This document shows, in pieces, positions 42,634 through 51,997 of a stretch of DNA of 64,000 nucleotides. Under the pieces are notes generated by a model. It was given only the letters and a program-made list of their open reading frames with translations. It was not told the origin of the DNA and searched no databases. The first letter of the stretch is position 1. Each line of letters starts with the position of its first letter. The DNA is from Bryobacteraceae bacterium (GTDB lineage Bacteria > Acidobacteriota > Terriglobia > Bryobacterales > Bryobacteraceae): positions 78,303 to 142,302 of the forward strand of contig JAHDVK010000015.1 of the NCBI GenBank assembly GCA_023384675.1. Direction: 5' to 3'. The translations under genes were made by a program, and so were the position numbers.

Positions 42634-43748
42634 CGCGTACAAAGAGCTACTTCGCGAACACAGTGGAGGAGGCCCTCGGGCTGGCGAGACAGGAGTTTGG
42701 CGATGAGGCCTTGCTGCTGGACTCACGCAAGAGCAGGCCGGGTGAGGAATATCTGGGCGCGTACGAGGTGGTCGCGGGCGTGCAGGAGGCGCCTGCCACG
42801 ACAGGGGCCGTTGCCGGGGACGAAGCCTGCGAGGATGCAGCCCCTCGCCGGGTTTCCGGCGAGATTGCCGCCTTGCGGCGTGAATTGGAGCGAATGTCAG
42901 GGATGCTCATGCATCTGGCGTCGAACATGACCGCGCTGCGGCGGGCTGAACTGGAGCCTTTGATGGCGGAGTTGGCCCGTGCCGGGACAGGTCCGGAGTT
43001 GATCCACCAGATTATGAGGAGGATTCCGGAACGGCCGCAAACGGATGGGTTGGCGGCTCTAGCGGCGCTGCGCGCAAGCGTAATTGAAGAGATCGCGAGG
43101 CGGCTTGTATGCGAGGCGCGCCTCGACCGTGACGCCGGTGAGAAGCAGACTGTGGCGCTGGTGGGACCGCCCGGTTCGGGGAAGACGGCAACGCTGGTGA
43201 AACTGGCGGTGAAATACGGTCTGGAGAAACGGCGGGCGGCCGCATTCATCACGACGGACACCTACCGGATCGCGGCGGCTGCCCAACTGCAGGCGTATGC
43301 GGCGATTCTCGGGGTTCCTTGCGCGGTGGTTGAGCATGGGGGCGCGCTGGCGCACGCCCTGGAGGAGTTCAAAAGCAAAGATCTTGTGCTGATCGACACC
43401 CCGGGGTTCTCGGCCGGCGAGTGGGATCTGGCTGCCGACTGGAGCCGATGCCTGCTATCGAGGCGGGAGATCGAAATCCACCTGGTGTTGAGCGCCACGG
43501 CCCGTTGGGAAGACCTGGAGCGCCTGTTGAGTGCGTGGAGGATTTTCGATCCTGGTTTCCTGATTTTTACCCGCATGGACGAGACGGCGGCGGCGGGAGG
43601 CGCGTTGACCGCCGCGATCATGAGCGGGCTGCCAGTATCGTTTCTCGGTAAGGGTCAGTCAGTCCCGGAGGACATCGCGCCGGCGTCGGCCGATGAGATG
43701 CTGGCCTTCCTGGCAGCGCCGGTGGTGGCCAGGAGCGCGACGGCATGA
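42630..43748 (+). CDS. flhF: Flagellar SRP-like GTPase FlhF
   Basis: FlhF is an SRP-type GTPase that sets flagellar number and polar placement. The ATG at 42630 overlaps the flhA stop. The 372-residue protein has the N-terminal segment SYFANTVEEALGLARQEFGD and an NG domain with P-loop GPPGSGKTATLVKLAVKYGL. ITTDTYRIAAAAQLQAYA and the G3 motif IDTPGF follow. The usual partner gene flhG is missing between flhF and fliA. Confidence 0.93.
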   Translation: MTRTKSYFANTVEEALGLARQEFGDEALLLDSRKSRPGEEYLGAYEVVAGVQEAPATTGAVAGDEACEDAAPRRVSGEIAALRRELERMSGMLMHLASNMTALRRAELEPLMAELARAGTGPELIHQIMRRIPERPQTDGLAALAALRASVIEEIARRLVCEARLDRDAGEKQTVALVGPPGSGKTATLVKLAVKYGLEKRRAAAFITTDTYRIAAAAQLQAYAAILGVPCAVVEHGGALAHALEEFKSKDLVLIDTPGFSAGEWDLAADWSRCLLSRREIEIHLVLSATARWEDLERLLSAWRIFDPGFLIFTRMDETAAAGGALTAAIMSGLPVSFLGKGQSVPEDIAPASADEMLAFLAAPVVARSATA

Positions 43749-43783
43749 AGCGAGGTATGAGTCCGATGAGGAAGGAGAACTGA
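43745..43783 (+). other. Possible 12-codon coupling ORF between flhF and fliA
   Basis: ATG at 43745 overlaps the flhF stop (ATGA) and encodes MKRGMSPMRKEN before TGA. The fliA ribosome-binding site AAGGAG lies inside it. It may couple translation of fliA to flhF or be chance; nothing else supports it. Confidence 0.25.
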
Positions 43784-43786
43784 GGC

Positions 43787-44614
43787 ATGCCGGGGTCAGG
43801 AAGCGCGGGCGCAAGCCAGGCCCGCAAGCGGAGCGAACCGGAGGGGACCGCCGAGTCCCGCATGGGGAGTCCCTATGAGGCTGCCGTGGCGGTTTCCGCT
43901 GAGGAGCGGGAGCAACTGATCCTCGACCACTTGCCGCAGGTGCGGTTGATCGCCCGGCGGATTCATGAGAGGCTGCCGGAGAGTGTGCGGCTGGAGGACT
44001 TGGTTTCGACTGGAATTGTGGGTCTGATTTCGGCGATTGACCGGTTCGATCCGGGGCAGAACGTCAAATTGAAGACATATGCGGAGTACAAGATCCGCGG
44101 CGCGATTCTGGACAGCTTGCGGGGCCTCGACTGGGCCCCGCGGCAGCAGCGGCGCCGATGCAAGCAGATCGAAGGAGTGATTTGCGACCTGGAGCAGCGG
44201 CTGCAGAGGACGCCGCTAGAGGAAGAAATCGCGGCGGAACTCGGGATACCGCTGGAGGAATACCACGACTGGCTCGCGGAGGCCCGAGGCCTGAACCTGG
44301 GAAGCCTTGAGCAACATCCTCCCGACGAGGAGGGACGCGATTTGCTGCGGTTCGTTGCCGACAAACAGGAGGACTGGCCGCTGCAGATACTCGAGCGGGC
44401 GGAACTGCGAAGGCTGCTGGCTCAGGCGATTTCGCGCATGCCATACATAGAGCGGACTGTGCTGGGCCTGTACTTTCAACGGGAACTAACGTTGCGTGAG
44501 ATTGCTAGTGTCGTAAACCTGCACGAATCGAGAGTTTCTCAGTTGAAGAGTCAGGCCATCATGAGGCTGCGTGCGTTCCTGAAGAAGAAATGGCCGGGAG
44601 GTCGCGGTGGCTGA
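43787..44614 (+). CDS. fliA: Flagellar sigma factor FliA (sigma28)
   Basis: The 275-residue sigma70-family factor has region 2 (LPQVRLIARRIHERLPESVR, then KLKTYAEYKIRGAILDSLRG), region 3 (EEEIAAELGIPLEEYHDWLA) and region 4 (RMPYIERTVLGLYFQRELTL, REIASVVNLHESRVSQL). This is the FliA/WhiG layout, with the linker DWAPRQQRRR. It should direct late flagellar genes. AAGGAG nine bases before the ATG supports the start; the first about 25 residues are poorly conserved. It overlaps the next gene by eight bases. Confidence 0.95.
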   Translation: MPGSGSAGASQARKRSEPEGTAESRMGSPYEAAVAVSAEEREQLILDHLPQVRLIARRIHERLPESVRLEDLVSTGIVGLISAIDRFDPGQNVKLKTYAEYKIRGAILDSLRGLDWAPRQQRRRCKQIEGVICDLEQRLQRTPLEEEIAAELGIPLEEYHDWLAEARGLNLGSLEQHPPDEEGRDLLRFVADKQEDWPLQILERAELRRLLAQAISRMPYIERTVLGLYFQRELTLREIASVVNLHESRVSQLKSQAIMRLRAFLKKKWPGGRGG

Positions 44615-45476
44615 GAAGCACACAGCGATGGCGTCTTCAGCCGCCTGGCTGGCCGGTAAACTGGGGGACGCCGCCGGGCCGACATTCGCTTCCTTGACGG
44701 GGTTGCGCATCCGGTCCAGCGTGTGCGGCGAGACCCCGCCGGAAGAACTTGCGGGGTTCGTGACTTGGCGGCAAGAACTCGATGCGGCGCCGGGAGCCGC
44801 GCTGCTCGTCGCGGCCGGGCCGAGGGTATGGCGCCGGCTGGGACAGCACGTGCTGACGGCGGCGGGACTGGATGAAGCCTCGGACGCCGAGGTGCGCGAC
44901 ACGTACTTGGAAGCTCTTCAGCAAGCGCTTTCCGTCCTGCCACAGACATTGGGGCAGCATCTGGGACGCGAAGTCGCACTGCTGGCGGGCGGCCAGGCGG
45001 AGTTTGAGGAAGACCTTGGCTGGACCGGTCTGCGAGTCGAAGATGACGAGGAAGCATGGGGTAACTTATTCGTCTCCGTGAACGGCGAACTGGCGGAGGT
45101 GCTGGTAAACACGACACAGAGACTCGATCAAGGAGCCTCCGCGGGAGCGGCCGGGGAGTTGCTGGCGAAGCCCGCTCCAGCACAATTGACCCGGCGGGCG
45201 GCGCCGGGAGAGGGGTCCAAGACGCTCGACCTCCTGCTGGAGGTGGAACTGCCCGTGGGGGTGAGCTTTGGGCGGACGCAGATGAAGGTGAAGGACGCGA
45301 TCAAACTGACAACGGGATCCATCGTGGAGTTAAACCGCAGCGTCAGCGCGCCCGTGGAGATAGTCGTGAACAATTGCGTGATTGCGCGTGGCGAAGTGGT
45401 TGTGGTTGAGGGCAATTACGGGGTTCGTATACAGGAAATTGTCAGCCGGGAAGAGAGGCTGAGGACGCTTTTTTAG
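44607..45476 (+). CDS. FliN/FliY-type motor switch protein with N-terminal domain
   Basis: The GTG start overlaps fliA by eight bases. The 289-residue protein ends with a SpoA domain (about 205-280: LLLEVELPVGVSFGRTQMKV, then PVEIVVNNCVIARGEVVVVE). Residues about 10-170 form a separate alpha/beta domain that could be CheC/CheX-like, as in FliY; no phosphatase motif was recognised with certainty. It is the second SpoA protein in the cluster. No fliM was found in the window, so it may take over part of that role. Confidence 0.8.
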   Translation: MAEKHTAMASSAAWLAGKLGDAAGPTFASLTGLRIRSSVCGETPPEELAGFVTWRQELDAAPGAALLVAAGPRVWRRLGQHVLTAAGLDEASDAEVRDTYLEALQQALSVLPQTLGQHLGREVALLAGGQAEFEEDLGWTGLRVEDDEEAWGNLFVSVNGELAEVLVNTTQRLDQGASAGAAGELLAKPAPAQLTRRAAPGEGSKTLDLLLEVELPVGVSFGRTQMKVKDAIKLTTGSIVELNRSVSAPVEIVVNNCVIARGEVVVVEGNYGVRIQEIVSREERLRTLF

Positions 45477-45501
45477 GAATTAGGCAAGGAAAGAGAAAGA
45501 G

Positions 45502-45900
45502 ATGCATATAGCGATTCATCCAATCACTACCTACGTGCTGATGGCCGCCGGTTTCGCGGGATTGCTTTTCCTGCACTTTCACTTGACGGCCCAGGTGGAG
45601 AAACTGCGGCGGCAGGCCGCGGACGACCTGGGTGTATGGCGGCTGGAGTCGAGCCGGCTGCGTGCGGAACTGTATGCGGCGATTACGGACAGGGAGGGGC
45701 TGCGTCTGGCGCCTCCGCCCGGAGTGACTCCTTCCTGGAGCGGCGCCGGGGCGCGGCTGAACGTCAACCGGCGGAGCCAGGCGCTGCGGATGTCGCGGCT
45801 GGGCGATCCTCCTGAGCGGATCGCGGCAGCGCTTGGCGTTACGCGAAATGAGGTGGACTTGCTTTTGAAGGTACATCGGGCGGTGGCAGGCGCAGCCTGA
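45502..45900 (+). CDS. Membrane protein with C-terminal helix-turn-helix (DUF6115/DUF2802-like)
   Basis: The 132-residue protein has one N-terminal transmembrane helix (about 8-28), a helical linker and a C-terminal helix-turn-helix: NRRSQALRMSRLGDPPERIA, then AALGVTRNEVDLLLKVHRAV. Proteins of this kind are commonly encoded at the end of flagellar operons; their function is unknown. AAGGAAAGAGAAAGAG just before the ATG provides the ribosome site. Confidence 0.65.
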   Translation: MHIAIHPITTYVLMAAGFAGLLFLHFHLTAQVEKLRRQAADDLGVWRLESSRLRAELYAAITDREGLRLAPPPGVTPSWSGAGARLNVNRRSQALRMSRLGDPPERIAAALGVTRNEVDLLLKVHRAVAGAA

Positions 45901-45950
45901 GGCGCCCGGACGCGAATTCCGCAGCGGCTCTGCAAGAATAGTGTTTGGGC

Positions 45951-48146
45951 ATGCTAAACGACGTCTGCTGGGAACTGCGGATCGACCGCGAGTACTATGA
46001 CATCTGGGGCCAGGCGCATCGCCCCTCAGAGCAAACCTTACGGGCGGTTCTTGGATCGCTCGGCTTCGAGGCTGACGACGACGAAAAGCTTCGGCGAGCA
46101 TGGGGCCGCCACGAGGCCGAACGGCGGCAATCGATTCTGGATCCAGTGGCGGTGATGGTAGAGGGGCGGCCTCTGGGGACGGCCATCCGCACACTTCCGG
46201 AGGAAGAGGATGGCGCGATTCGGGTGGCCCTCTATCCGGAGGAAGGTGAGGCGCGTTTTTTCGAGTGCCCGGTTGCGGGGCTGCCGGCGAAGGAGGACGG
46301 CATCACCAGGGATTTGGCGTTTCCCTGGAGCCTCCCCTTGGGTTACTACGACCTGGAGGTGGAGGTGAGCCGCGGCGGGGCGGACGAGTTGAGGCGAAGG
46401 GGGGCGCAGCGCGTGATTGTCGCGCCAGAGAGGGCCTATCAGCCGCAGCGGCTCAGGGGCGGGGGACGCATGGCGGGAATCGCCGTGAGCCTGTACGGAA
46501 TCCGGTCGGAGCGGAACTGGGGCGCGGGCGATTTCGCCGATCTTGAAAGCTTCGTACGGTGGGCTGCCACGGAACTCGGGGTGAGCCTGGTGGCGCTGAA
46601 TCCGCTGCACGCGATCCACAACCGCGAGCCTTACAACACCAGCCCTTACCTGCCGATGGCGTCGTACTACCGGAACTACCTCTACCTGGCGGTCGAGAGG
46701 ATCCCCGAATTCGCCGTTTGCCGGGCGGCGAATCAGCTTCTAGCGCGCGCGTCAATCCAGGCGGCTATTGAGAGGCTGCGTGACTCGGAGTTGGTGGACT
46801 ACGAGGGTGTGGCGCGGCTGAAGCGGGTGTTCTTGCGGCTGCTGTTCCGCGAGTTCCTGCGGACGCAATGGGTAGAAGGAACCGCCAGGGCGGCGGCATT
46901 CAAGAGATACCTTGCGGCGGAGGGCGCGATGCTGCAGTCATTCGCCACGTACTGCACGCTGGACGAAGTGCTCCACTCCCGCGATCGCAACCTCTGGATC
47001 TGGCCCGATTGGCCGGCCCAGTATCAGGATCCGGAATCGGTGGAGACGCAAGCGTTTGCGCGGAAGCACTGGCGGCGGGTTTTGTTTCACCAATGGGTGC
47101 AGTGGCAGATCGATGAGCAACTCGGGGCGGTACAGCAGGCGGCGTTGGGCTCCGGCATGGAGATTGGCCTTTATCATGATCTGGCGCTGGCGACAGATAG
47201 CTGCGGATCGGATTTGTGGGCGTACCGCAAGTTCTTCGCGCCAGGGTGCCGCGTGGGTTCCCCGCCGGACGACTTCTCGCCTGACGGTCAGGATTGGGCG
47301 TTTCCGCCGCCGCAGCCCGAATCGCACAGGCAGGATGGATACCGGCTGTTCGCAGAGACGATCCGGAAAAACAGCCGCCATGGCGGGGCGCTGCGGATCG
47401 ACCACTTCATGCGATTTTACCGGCTGTTCTGGATTCCCAACGGCCTGCCGGCGCGGGAGGGCACATATGTCCGCGAGCGGTTCGAGGATTTAATGCGGAT
47501 TCTGGCACTGGAGAGCGTGAGGGGCAAGTTTCTCGTGATTGGCGAGGATTTGGGGACATGTCCACCCGAAGTCCGCGATGGGATGGCGCGCTATGGGGTT
47601 CTGAGCTACCGGCTGTTTTACTTTGAGAAGGGACCGGATGGGCTGCAGAAGCGGCCCGAGGCGTTTCCACACCTGGCGCTGGTTTCCTCGACGACCCACG
47701 ATCTGCCGACGCTGGCGGGTTTCTGGGCGGGCCGCGACATCGAGGCGCGGCGTCAGGCTGGTCTGCTGCCGAACCCGGAATGGCTGGAAAGGCAGTGGCA
47801 GGAACGCCGGGAAGAAAAGCGGCGAATGGTGGAGACGCTTGTCCGGGACGGGTTTCTGCCTGCCGACTTTCCGCGCGAAGCGGCGGACTGGATGGAACTG
47901 ACAGGGGAACTGCACAACGCGGTTATTGGCTGGCTCTGTTCGACTCCCTCGGCGCTGATGCTGGTCAACGAAGAGGATCTGACGAAGGAGTTGGACCAGC
48001 AGAATCTGCCTGGCACGACCGCTGAATACCCGAATTGGAAGCGAAAGATGAAGTTGACGATCGAGGAACTGGCTGGGGAACAGGCGGCGGGCTTCGTGGC
48101 GATGTTCCGGTCCTGGTTGGAGAGATCGGGGAGGCTCACGGGGTAA
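45951..48146 (+). CDS. malQ: 4-alpha-glucanotransferase (amylomaltase)
   Basis: MalQ transfers alpha-1,4-glucan segments between maltodextrins (GH77). The 731-residue protein has an N-terminal beta-sandwich extension (about 1-170) and then the catalytic barrel, with GIAVSLYGIRSERNWGAGDF, the nucleophile region GALRIDHFMRFYRLFWIP, the acid/base in VIGEDLGTCPP, and STTHDLPTLAGFWAGRD. The ATG at 45951 is used; a TTG six bases upstream is possible. It is outside the flagellar functions and probably starts a separate transcript. Confidence 0.92.
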   Translation: MLNDVCWELRIDREYYDIWGQAHRPSEQTLRAVLGSLGFEADDDEKLRRAWGRHEAERRQSILDPVAVMVEGRPLGTAIRTLPEEEDGAIRVALYPEEGEARFFECPVAGLPAKEDGITRDLAFPWSLPLGYYDLEVEVSRGGADELRRRGAQRVIVAPERAYQPQRLRGGGRMAGIAVSLYGIRSERNWGAGDFADLESFVRWAATELGVSLVALNPLHAIHNREPYNTSPYLPMASYYRNYLYLAVERIPEFAVCRAANQLLARASIQAAIERLRDSELVDYEGVARLKRVFLRLLFREFLRTQWVEGTARAAAFKRYLAAEGAMLQSFATYCTLDEVLHSRDRNLWIWPDWPAQYQDPESVETQAFARKHWRRVLFHQWVQWQIDEQLGAVQQAALGSGMEIGLYHDLALATDSCGSDLWAYRKFFAPGCRVGSPPDDFSPDGQDWAFPPPQPESHRQDGYRLFAETIRKNSRHGGALRIDHFMRFYRLFWIPNGLPAREGTYVRERFEDLMRILALESVRGKFLVIGEDLGTCPPEVRDGMARYGVLSYRLFYFEKGPDGLQKRPEAFPHLALVSSTTHDLPTLAGFWAGRDIEARRQAGLLPNPEWLERQWQERREEKRRMVETLVRDGFLPADFPREAADWMELTGELHNAVIGWLCSTPSALMLVNEEDLTKELDQQNLPGTTAEYPNWKRKMKLTIEELAGEQAAGFVAMFRSWLERSGRLTG

Positions 48147-48252
48147 GGGGGCCGGAGGGAGTGAGGATGCTCTTGCCCCCCAGATTACTTTCGAGAACGA
48201 TACCTGCTGTTGGGATGCGGATCCGGCAGGCCAAGCGGCAGCCTTGACCGGC

Positions 48253-48633
48253 TCATCCTGAATACACCAGGGGAACCTCCGTTGTGCGCGCCACGCCGGC
48301 GGTATCCAGCTGGAATCCGATTGAGGAGGCGCCTGGCCCATTCGGGGGCCCGTCCCAGGCGTTGGCCTGGATGCGCCGAGCGATGCGGCGGAACAGGAAC
48401 TGCTTGTGATTGCGTCGCGACTCCTCGCCGAAGACCGCGCGGTGTTTCTGCTTGAGCTCAGCGGTGGTCCTGTGGCGCAGGGCCTCGATCTCCTCGCCGA
48501 TTTGAGTCTCTGTCACCGCAGGGTCAACTGAGAAGCCAGGCGGATCGGGGAAGATCAGGCGGGGGAGGACTTCGCCGGGGATGGCGCCGGCATCGCGGAT
48601 GGCCTTGTCGAGCGGGGCATCGTGATCGGGCAT
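48253..48633 (-). pseudogene. DUF2924-family protein, probably frameshifted
   Basis: The frame from ATG 48633 contains the DUF2924 pattern RHRTTAELKQKHRAVFGEES, then RRNHKQFLFRRIARRIQANA. Directly after that the expected continuation (GR-PEWARRLLNRI) is found one frame over, so a one-base change near 48345 has probably disrupted the gene; as written it ends PLVYSG. DUF2924 proteins are typically linked to phage or integrase-rich regions and their role is unknown. Confidence 0.5.
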
Positions 48634-48659
48634 GAGGGGTTTCCTTCGGGAAACCACCC

Positions 48660-48968
48660 ATGACGATCGATCCGGGCTGCTGTTCGCAACTGGAAATGAC
48701 CGTTTACAATGCCGATCCGCAGCCGCAATCGATCATGCTCGAGGTGGTGCTCGCAGCCGGAGACGAGGGCAGGGCACGACGCCTGCGGCTCGGCAAACAG
48801 CGGGTGACGGGGATGGGCTCGTTGACGCTGCGTTATCCCATCCCCGCCAGCGCCGAACCCTTGAGCGCGAATCTGATCATTGTGAACTACCACCTCTACA
48901 TGCCGCGAATGAATCGCAGCGCCGATCTGGCCATCGAGCGCTTTGTCCTCGTCCCGAAGAAGTGGTAG
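48660..48968 (+). CDS. Short protein resembling the C-terminal domain of larger acidobacterial proteins
   Basis: The 102-residue frame (MTIDPGCCSQLEMTVYNADP...AIERFVLVPKKW) looks like a beta-sandwich tail: hydrophobic strands 'QSIMLEVVLAAG' and 'LSANLIIVNYHLYMPRMNRS' and a closing IERFVLVP. I recall this type of ending in large acidobacterial membrane proteins but cannot name a family. It lacks a signal peptide and a clear ribosome site, so it may be a 3' remnant left after the DUF2924 gene landed upstream. Confidence 0.4.
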   Translation: MTIDPGCCSQLEMTVYNADPQPQSIMLEVVLAAGDEGRARRLRLGKQRVTGMGSLTLRYPIPASAEPLSANLIIVNYHLYMPRMNRSADLAIERFVLVPKKW

Positions 48969-48984
48969 AACCCCGGGAGTATGG

Positions 48985-51639
48985 CTACTCCTCCCGGAGG
49001 GCGACTACCGGATCGACGCGCGAGGCGCGCCAGGCGGGGACAAGGCTCGCGGCGAGCGTGACGGCGAGAATGGCCGCTGCTGCCGCGCCGTAGGTCCACA
49101 AGTAGCCTAGGTCCAAGCCCAGTAGGTAGTGGCGGGCGATGATCAGCAAGGAGATCGACCACCCCACGCCGAGGCCGACGCCGGTCAATCCAGTCCGCGC
49201 GGCACGGGCCAGCACCAGGCGCAGGATTCCGGTCCTGGCGGCGCCCATTGCCATGCGCACGCCGATCTCGTGTGTCCGTTGCGAAACCAGGTAAGCCATG
49301 ACGCCGTAGACGCCCACCAGGGCCAGCACGATGGCGAGTGCAGAAAACAGAGATAGCAGGCGGGCCAGGAAACGGGTGCCCGCGGTGGCGTCTGAGACGA
49401 CCCCATCCATGGTCTTCACCTGGTAGAGAGCCGCGCCCGGGTCCAGGCTCCGCACCGCCTCGCGGACGGAGCGGGTCAGCGGCTCAGGCGGCAGCGGCGA
49501 ACGGACGACGAGGCTCATCGCAGGCCAGGCGGACTCCATGCCGCCCGGCTTGATGGGCATGTAGATCGCCGTCAGAGGAGGGCGGTACGGCCCGGCGTGA
49601 CGCACATTCCTGACCACGCCCACGACTTGCATCCAGCCCTCGGGCTTCGGTTCCGTACCCCAGGCGATCCACTGCCCGAGCGGGTTCTGTCCGGGCCAGT
49701 AGAGCCTCGCGGTGCGCTCGTTGATGACGGCCACGCGCGCCGGGCCATCCTGGTCCCCGGCAGTGAACGTGCGGCCCGCGACCACCGGAATGCCCATCGC
49801 CTCGAAGTAGCCGGGCGTGGCGATGCGGTGCTCGGCCGCGGGCTCGTGGCCGGAGGGCGGCTTCGCCCGGCCGCGAATCGAGAAGTTGCCGTTCGAATAA
49901 GCCTCCTGGACCGGCAGCATGTTCACCATCCCCGCATGCCGGACACCCGGGATCGCCCGGATACGTTCCACAGTGCGCAAGGCGAAAGCCGTCCGTTCTT
50001 CAGGAGCCGTATAGCGGCTTTCCGGAGCGGCAACTTTCATGGTGAGGACGTTCTCGGGGGCGAAGCCCAGATCGGCCAGGTTGAGAACCTGCAGGCTCCG
50101 GAACAGGGCCAGCGCACCCACCACCAGCACCAGCGCGAGGGCGATTTCCCAAACCATGAGCGGATTCCGGCTGCGGCTGAGCGCCACGCCGGTGGCGGTT
50201 CCGGCTTCCTTGAGGCCGCTCTGCAAATCGGTCTTCGTGGCCCGGAGGGCCGGCAGCAGGGCGGCGAAGGCCACCGACGCCACCGCGGCGCAAACGCCGA
50301 ACAGAAGCGTCACGCCGTCCCATTCCACCGGGATGCCCGCGGGCAGTTGCTCGCCGGCCAGCGCGAGTAAACCGCTCATCGACCATTGGGCGGCAAGGAT
50401 CCCGGCCAGGGCGCCCGCGCCCGCCAGCAGCAGGCCTTCCATCAGGAACAGCCGCACCAGACGCCAGCGGCTGGCGCCGAGAGCGGCGCGCAGCGCGAGT
50501 TCGCGCCTCCGGCCGGCCGCCCGCGCCAGGACCAGATGAGCCACGTTCGCGCACGCGAGCAAAAGCACACAGCCCGCCGCCACACCGAGCACCACGAGCA
50601 GGCGCAATGTGCCGCGCACTGTATTGAAGTGCAGCGGTTCGACCAGCACGCCACGCGTGGCATTCTCTTTGTATGCGCCGCGCAGCCGCCGGGCCACCTC
50701 GTTCATTTCGAGACGCGCGGCGGTCACGTCCACGCCGGGCTTCAGGCGGCCCACCACGTTCAGCCAATGGTTGCCGCGCTCGAGCATCCAATCATGGCTG
50801 GTGACGAGCGGAGTCCAGATTTCCATGGGCGACCGCGGCGGGAACCGGAAGCCCTGCGGCATCACGCCGATGATGGTGGACTCGGCCCCGTTGATCCCGA
50901 CCTTTGCGCCGATCACCTCCGCGCTGCCGCCGAACTGCCGCATCCAAAGGTCATGGCCGAGCACCGCGACGCGGTCGCGCCCGGGCTGGTCCTCGTCCAG
51001 CGCGATTGAGCGGCCCAGCATCGGCGGTACACCCATCACCTCGAAGACGCCGCTCTCCACGTAAGCAGCGGGCACGCGCACAGTCTCGCCGCCGCCGGTG
51101 AGGTTCACTCCGCCCACTGAATAGGCGCCGAGCGCAGCGAACGTGGAACTCTGCTCGCGCCAGTTCTTCAGGTTGGGAACCGAGACGCTGCCCCACGTGG
51201 AACTGCCCATCCAGGTGGAGGATTCGAAGAGCCGCACCAGCCGTTCCGGCGCCGGGTACGGCAAGGGTTTGAGGACCAGCGACCGCAACAGTGTAAAGAT
51301 CGCCGCGTTGGCGCCAATGCCCAGGGCCAGCGAGAGCACGGCGAATAGCGCATAGCCCCGCGCGCGCATCAAGGCGCGCAGCGCGTACCGCGCATCCTGC
51401 CACCAGGATTCGAGCCGCGGCAGGAATTGCGCATCGCGCCACTCCTCCTTGCGCTGCTCCACGCCGCCGAACTGGCGCAGGGCGGCATGACGCGCCTCGT
51501 CAGGATTCATCCCGCGGCGGATGTTCTCCTGCATCTGCATCTCCAGGTGGAACTCGATCTCCTCGTTCAGGCTCTGGTCCCACTGGTCCTTCCGCCATGC
51601 CGCCCCCAGGCGGCTGAGCCACGCTTTCAACTTCGTCAC
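48985..51639 (-). CDS. MacB/FtsX-type ABC permease of the acidobacterial duplicated orphan permease (ADOP) family
   Basis: The 884-residue protein starts at a GTG overlapping the padR stop (GTGA). Residues about 1-75 are the ADOP N-terminal cytoplasmic region (LNEEIEFHLEMQMQENIRRG, then MNPDEARHAALRQFG). Two MacB_PCD/FtsX halves follow with four transmembrane helices each, including LSLALGIGANAAIFTLL and GVYGVMAYLVSQRTHEIGVR. Such proteins are fused permeases without a partner ATPase gene nearby, as here. The substrate is unknown. It is controlled with padR. Confidence 0.92.
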   Translation of the reverse strand: MTKLKAWLSRLGAAWRKDQWDQSLNEEIEFHLEMQMQENIRRGMNPDEARHAALRQFGGVEQRKEEWRDAQFLPRLESWWQDARYALRALMRARGYALFAVLSLALGIGANAAIFTLLRSLVLKPLPYPAPERLVRLFESSTWMGSSTWGSVSVPNLKNWREQSSTFAALGAYSVGGVNLTGGGETVRVPAAYVESGVFEVMGVPPMLGRSIALDEDQPGRDRVAVLGHDLWMRQFGGSAEVIGAKVGINGAESTIIGVMPQGFRFPPRSPMEIWTPLVTSHDWMLERGNHWLNVVGRLKPGVDVTAARLEMNEVARRLRGAYKENATRGVLVEPLHFNTVRGTLRLLVVLGVAAGCVLLLACANVAHLVLARAAGRRRELALRAALGASRWRLVRLFLMEGLLLAGAGALAGILAAQWSMSGLLALAGEQLPAGIPVEWDGVTLLFGVCAAVASVAFAALLPALRATKTDLQSGLKEAGTATGVALSRSRNPLMVWEIALALVLVVGALALFRSLQVLNLADLGFAPENVLTMKVAAPESRYTAPEERTAFALRTVERIRAIPGVRHAGMVNMLPVQEAYSNGNFSIRGRAKPPSGHEPAAEHRIATPGYFEAMGIPVVAGRTFTAGDQDGPARVAVINERTARLYWPGQNPLGQWIAWGTEPKPEGWMQVVGVVRNVRHAGPYRPPLTAIYMPIKPGGMESAWPAMSLVVRSPLPPEPLTRSVREAVRSLDPGAALYQVKTMDGVVSDATAGTRFLARLLSLFSALAIVLALVGVYGVMAYLVSQRTHEIGVRMAMGAARTGILRLVLARAARTGLTGVGLGVGWSISLLIIARHYLLGLDLGYLWTYGAAAAAILAVTLAASLVPAWRASRVDPVVALREE

Positions 51640-51989
51640 GACGCACCTTCCTCTGGAAACGGGGACCGGATCCTGGCGATGATCGCCGCGATCCGGTCCC
51701 ACCCCGCTTCCTCCACCGCCAGTTGCTTCTCACCCCTTGGCGTAAGCGCATAGAAACGCGCACGCCGGTTGTTTTCGGAAATGCCCCAGCTCGATTTGAT
51801 CCAACCCCGCTGTTCCAGGCGGACCAGCGCCGGATAGACGGTGCCTTGGTTCAGCCTCAGCGCATCCTCAGCCACCTGCTCGAGCCTGCGCGCAATGCCC
51901 CAGCCGTGACTCGGCCCTATCGTCTTGAGCGTCCGCATAATCAGCAGGTCGAGCGTGCCGCGGAGAATGTCCGTCCTTGCGTCTTTCAT
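51636..51989 (-). CDS. PadR-family transcriptional regulator
   Basis: The 117-residue winged-helix protein starts ILRGTLDLLIMRTLKTIGPS HGW and contains LNQGTVYPALVRLEQRGWIK, the PadR recognition region. PadR proteins are ligand-responsive repressors. It sits upstream of, and overlaps, the ADOP permease gene, the usual arrangement in acidobacteria. AGGAGAGG precedes the ATG. Two matching 17-base operators overlap its promoter, so it probably represses itself and the permease. Confidence 0.93.
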   Translation of the reverse strand: MKDARTDILRGTLDLLIMRTLKTIGPSHGWGIARRLEQVAEDALRLNQGTVYPALVRLEQRGWIKSSWGISENNRRARFYALTPRGEKQLAVEEAGWDRIAAIIARIRSPFPEEGAS

Positions 51990-51997
51990 TGCCTCTC

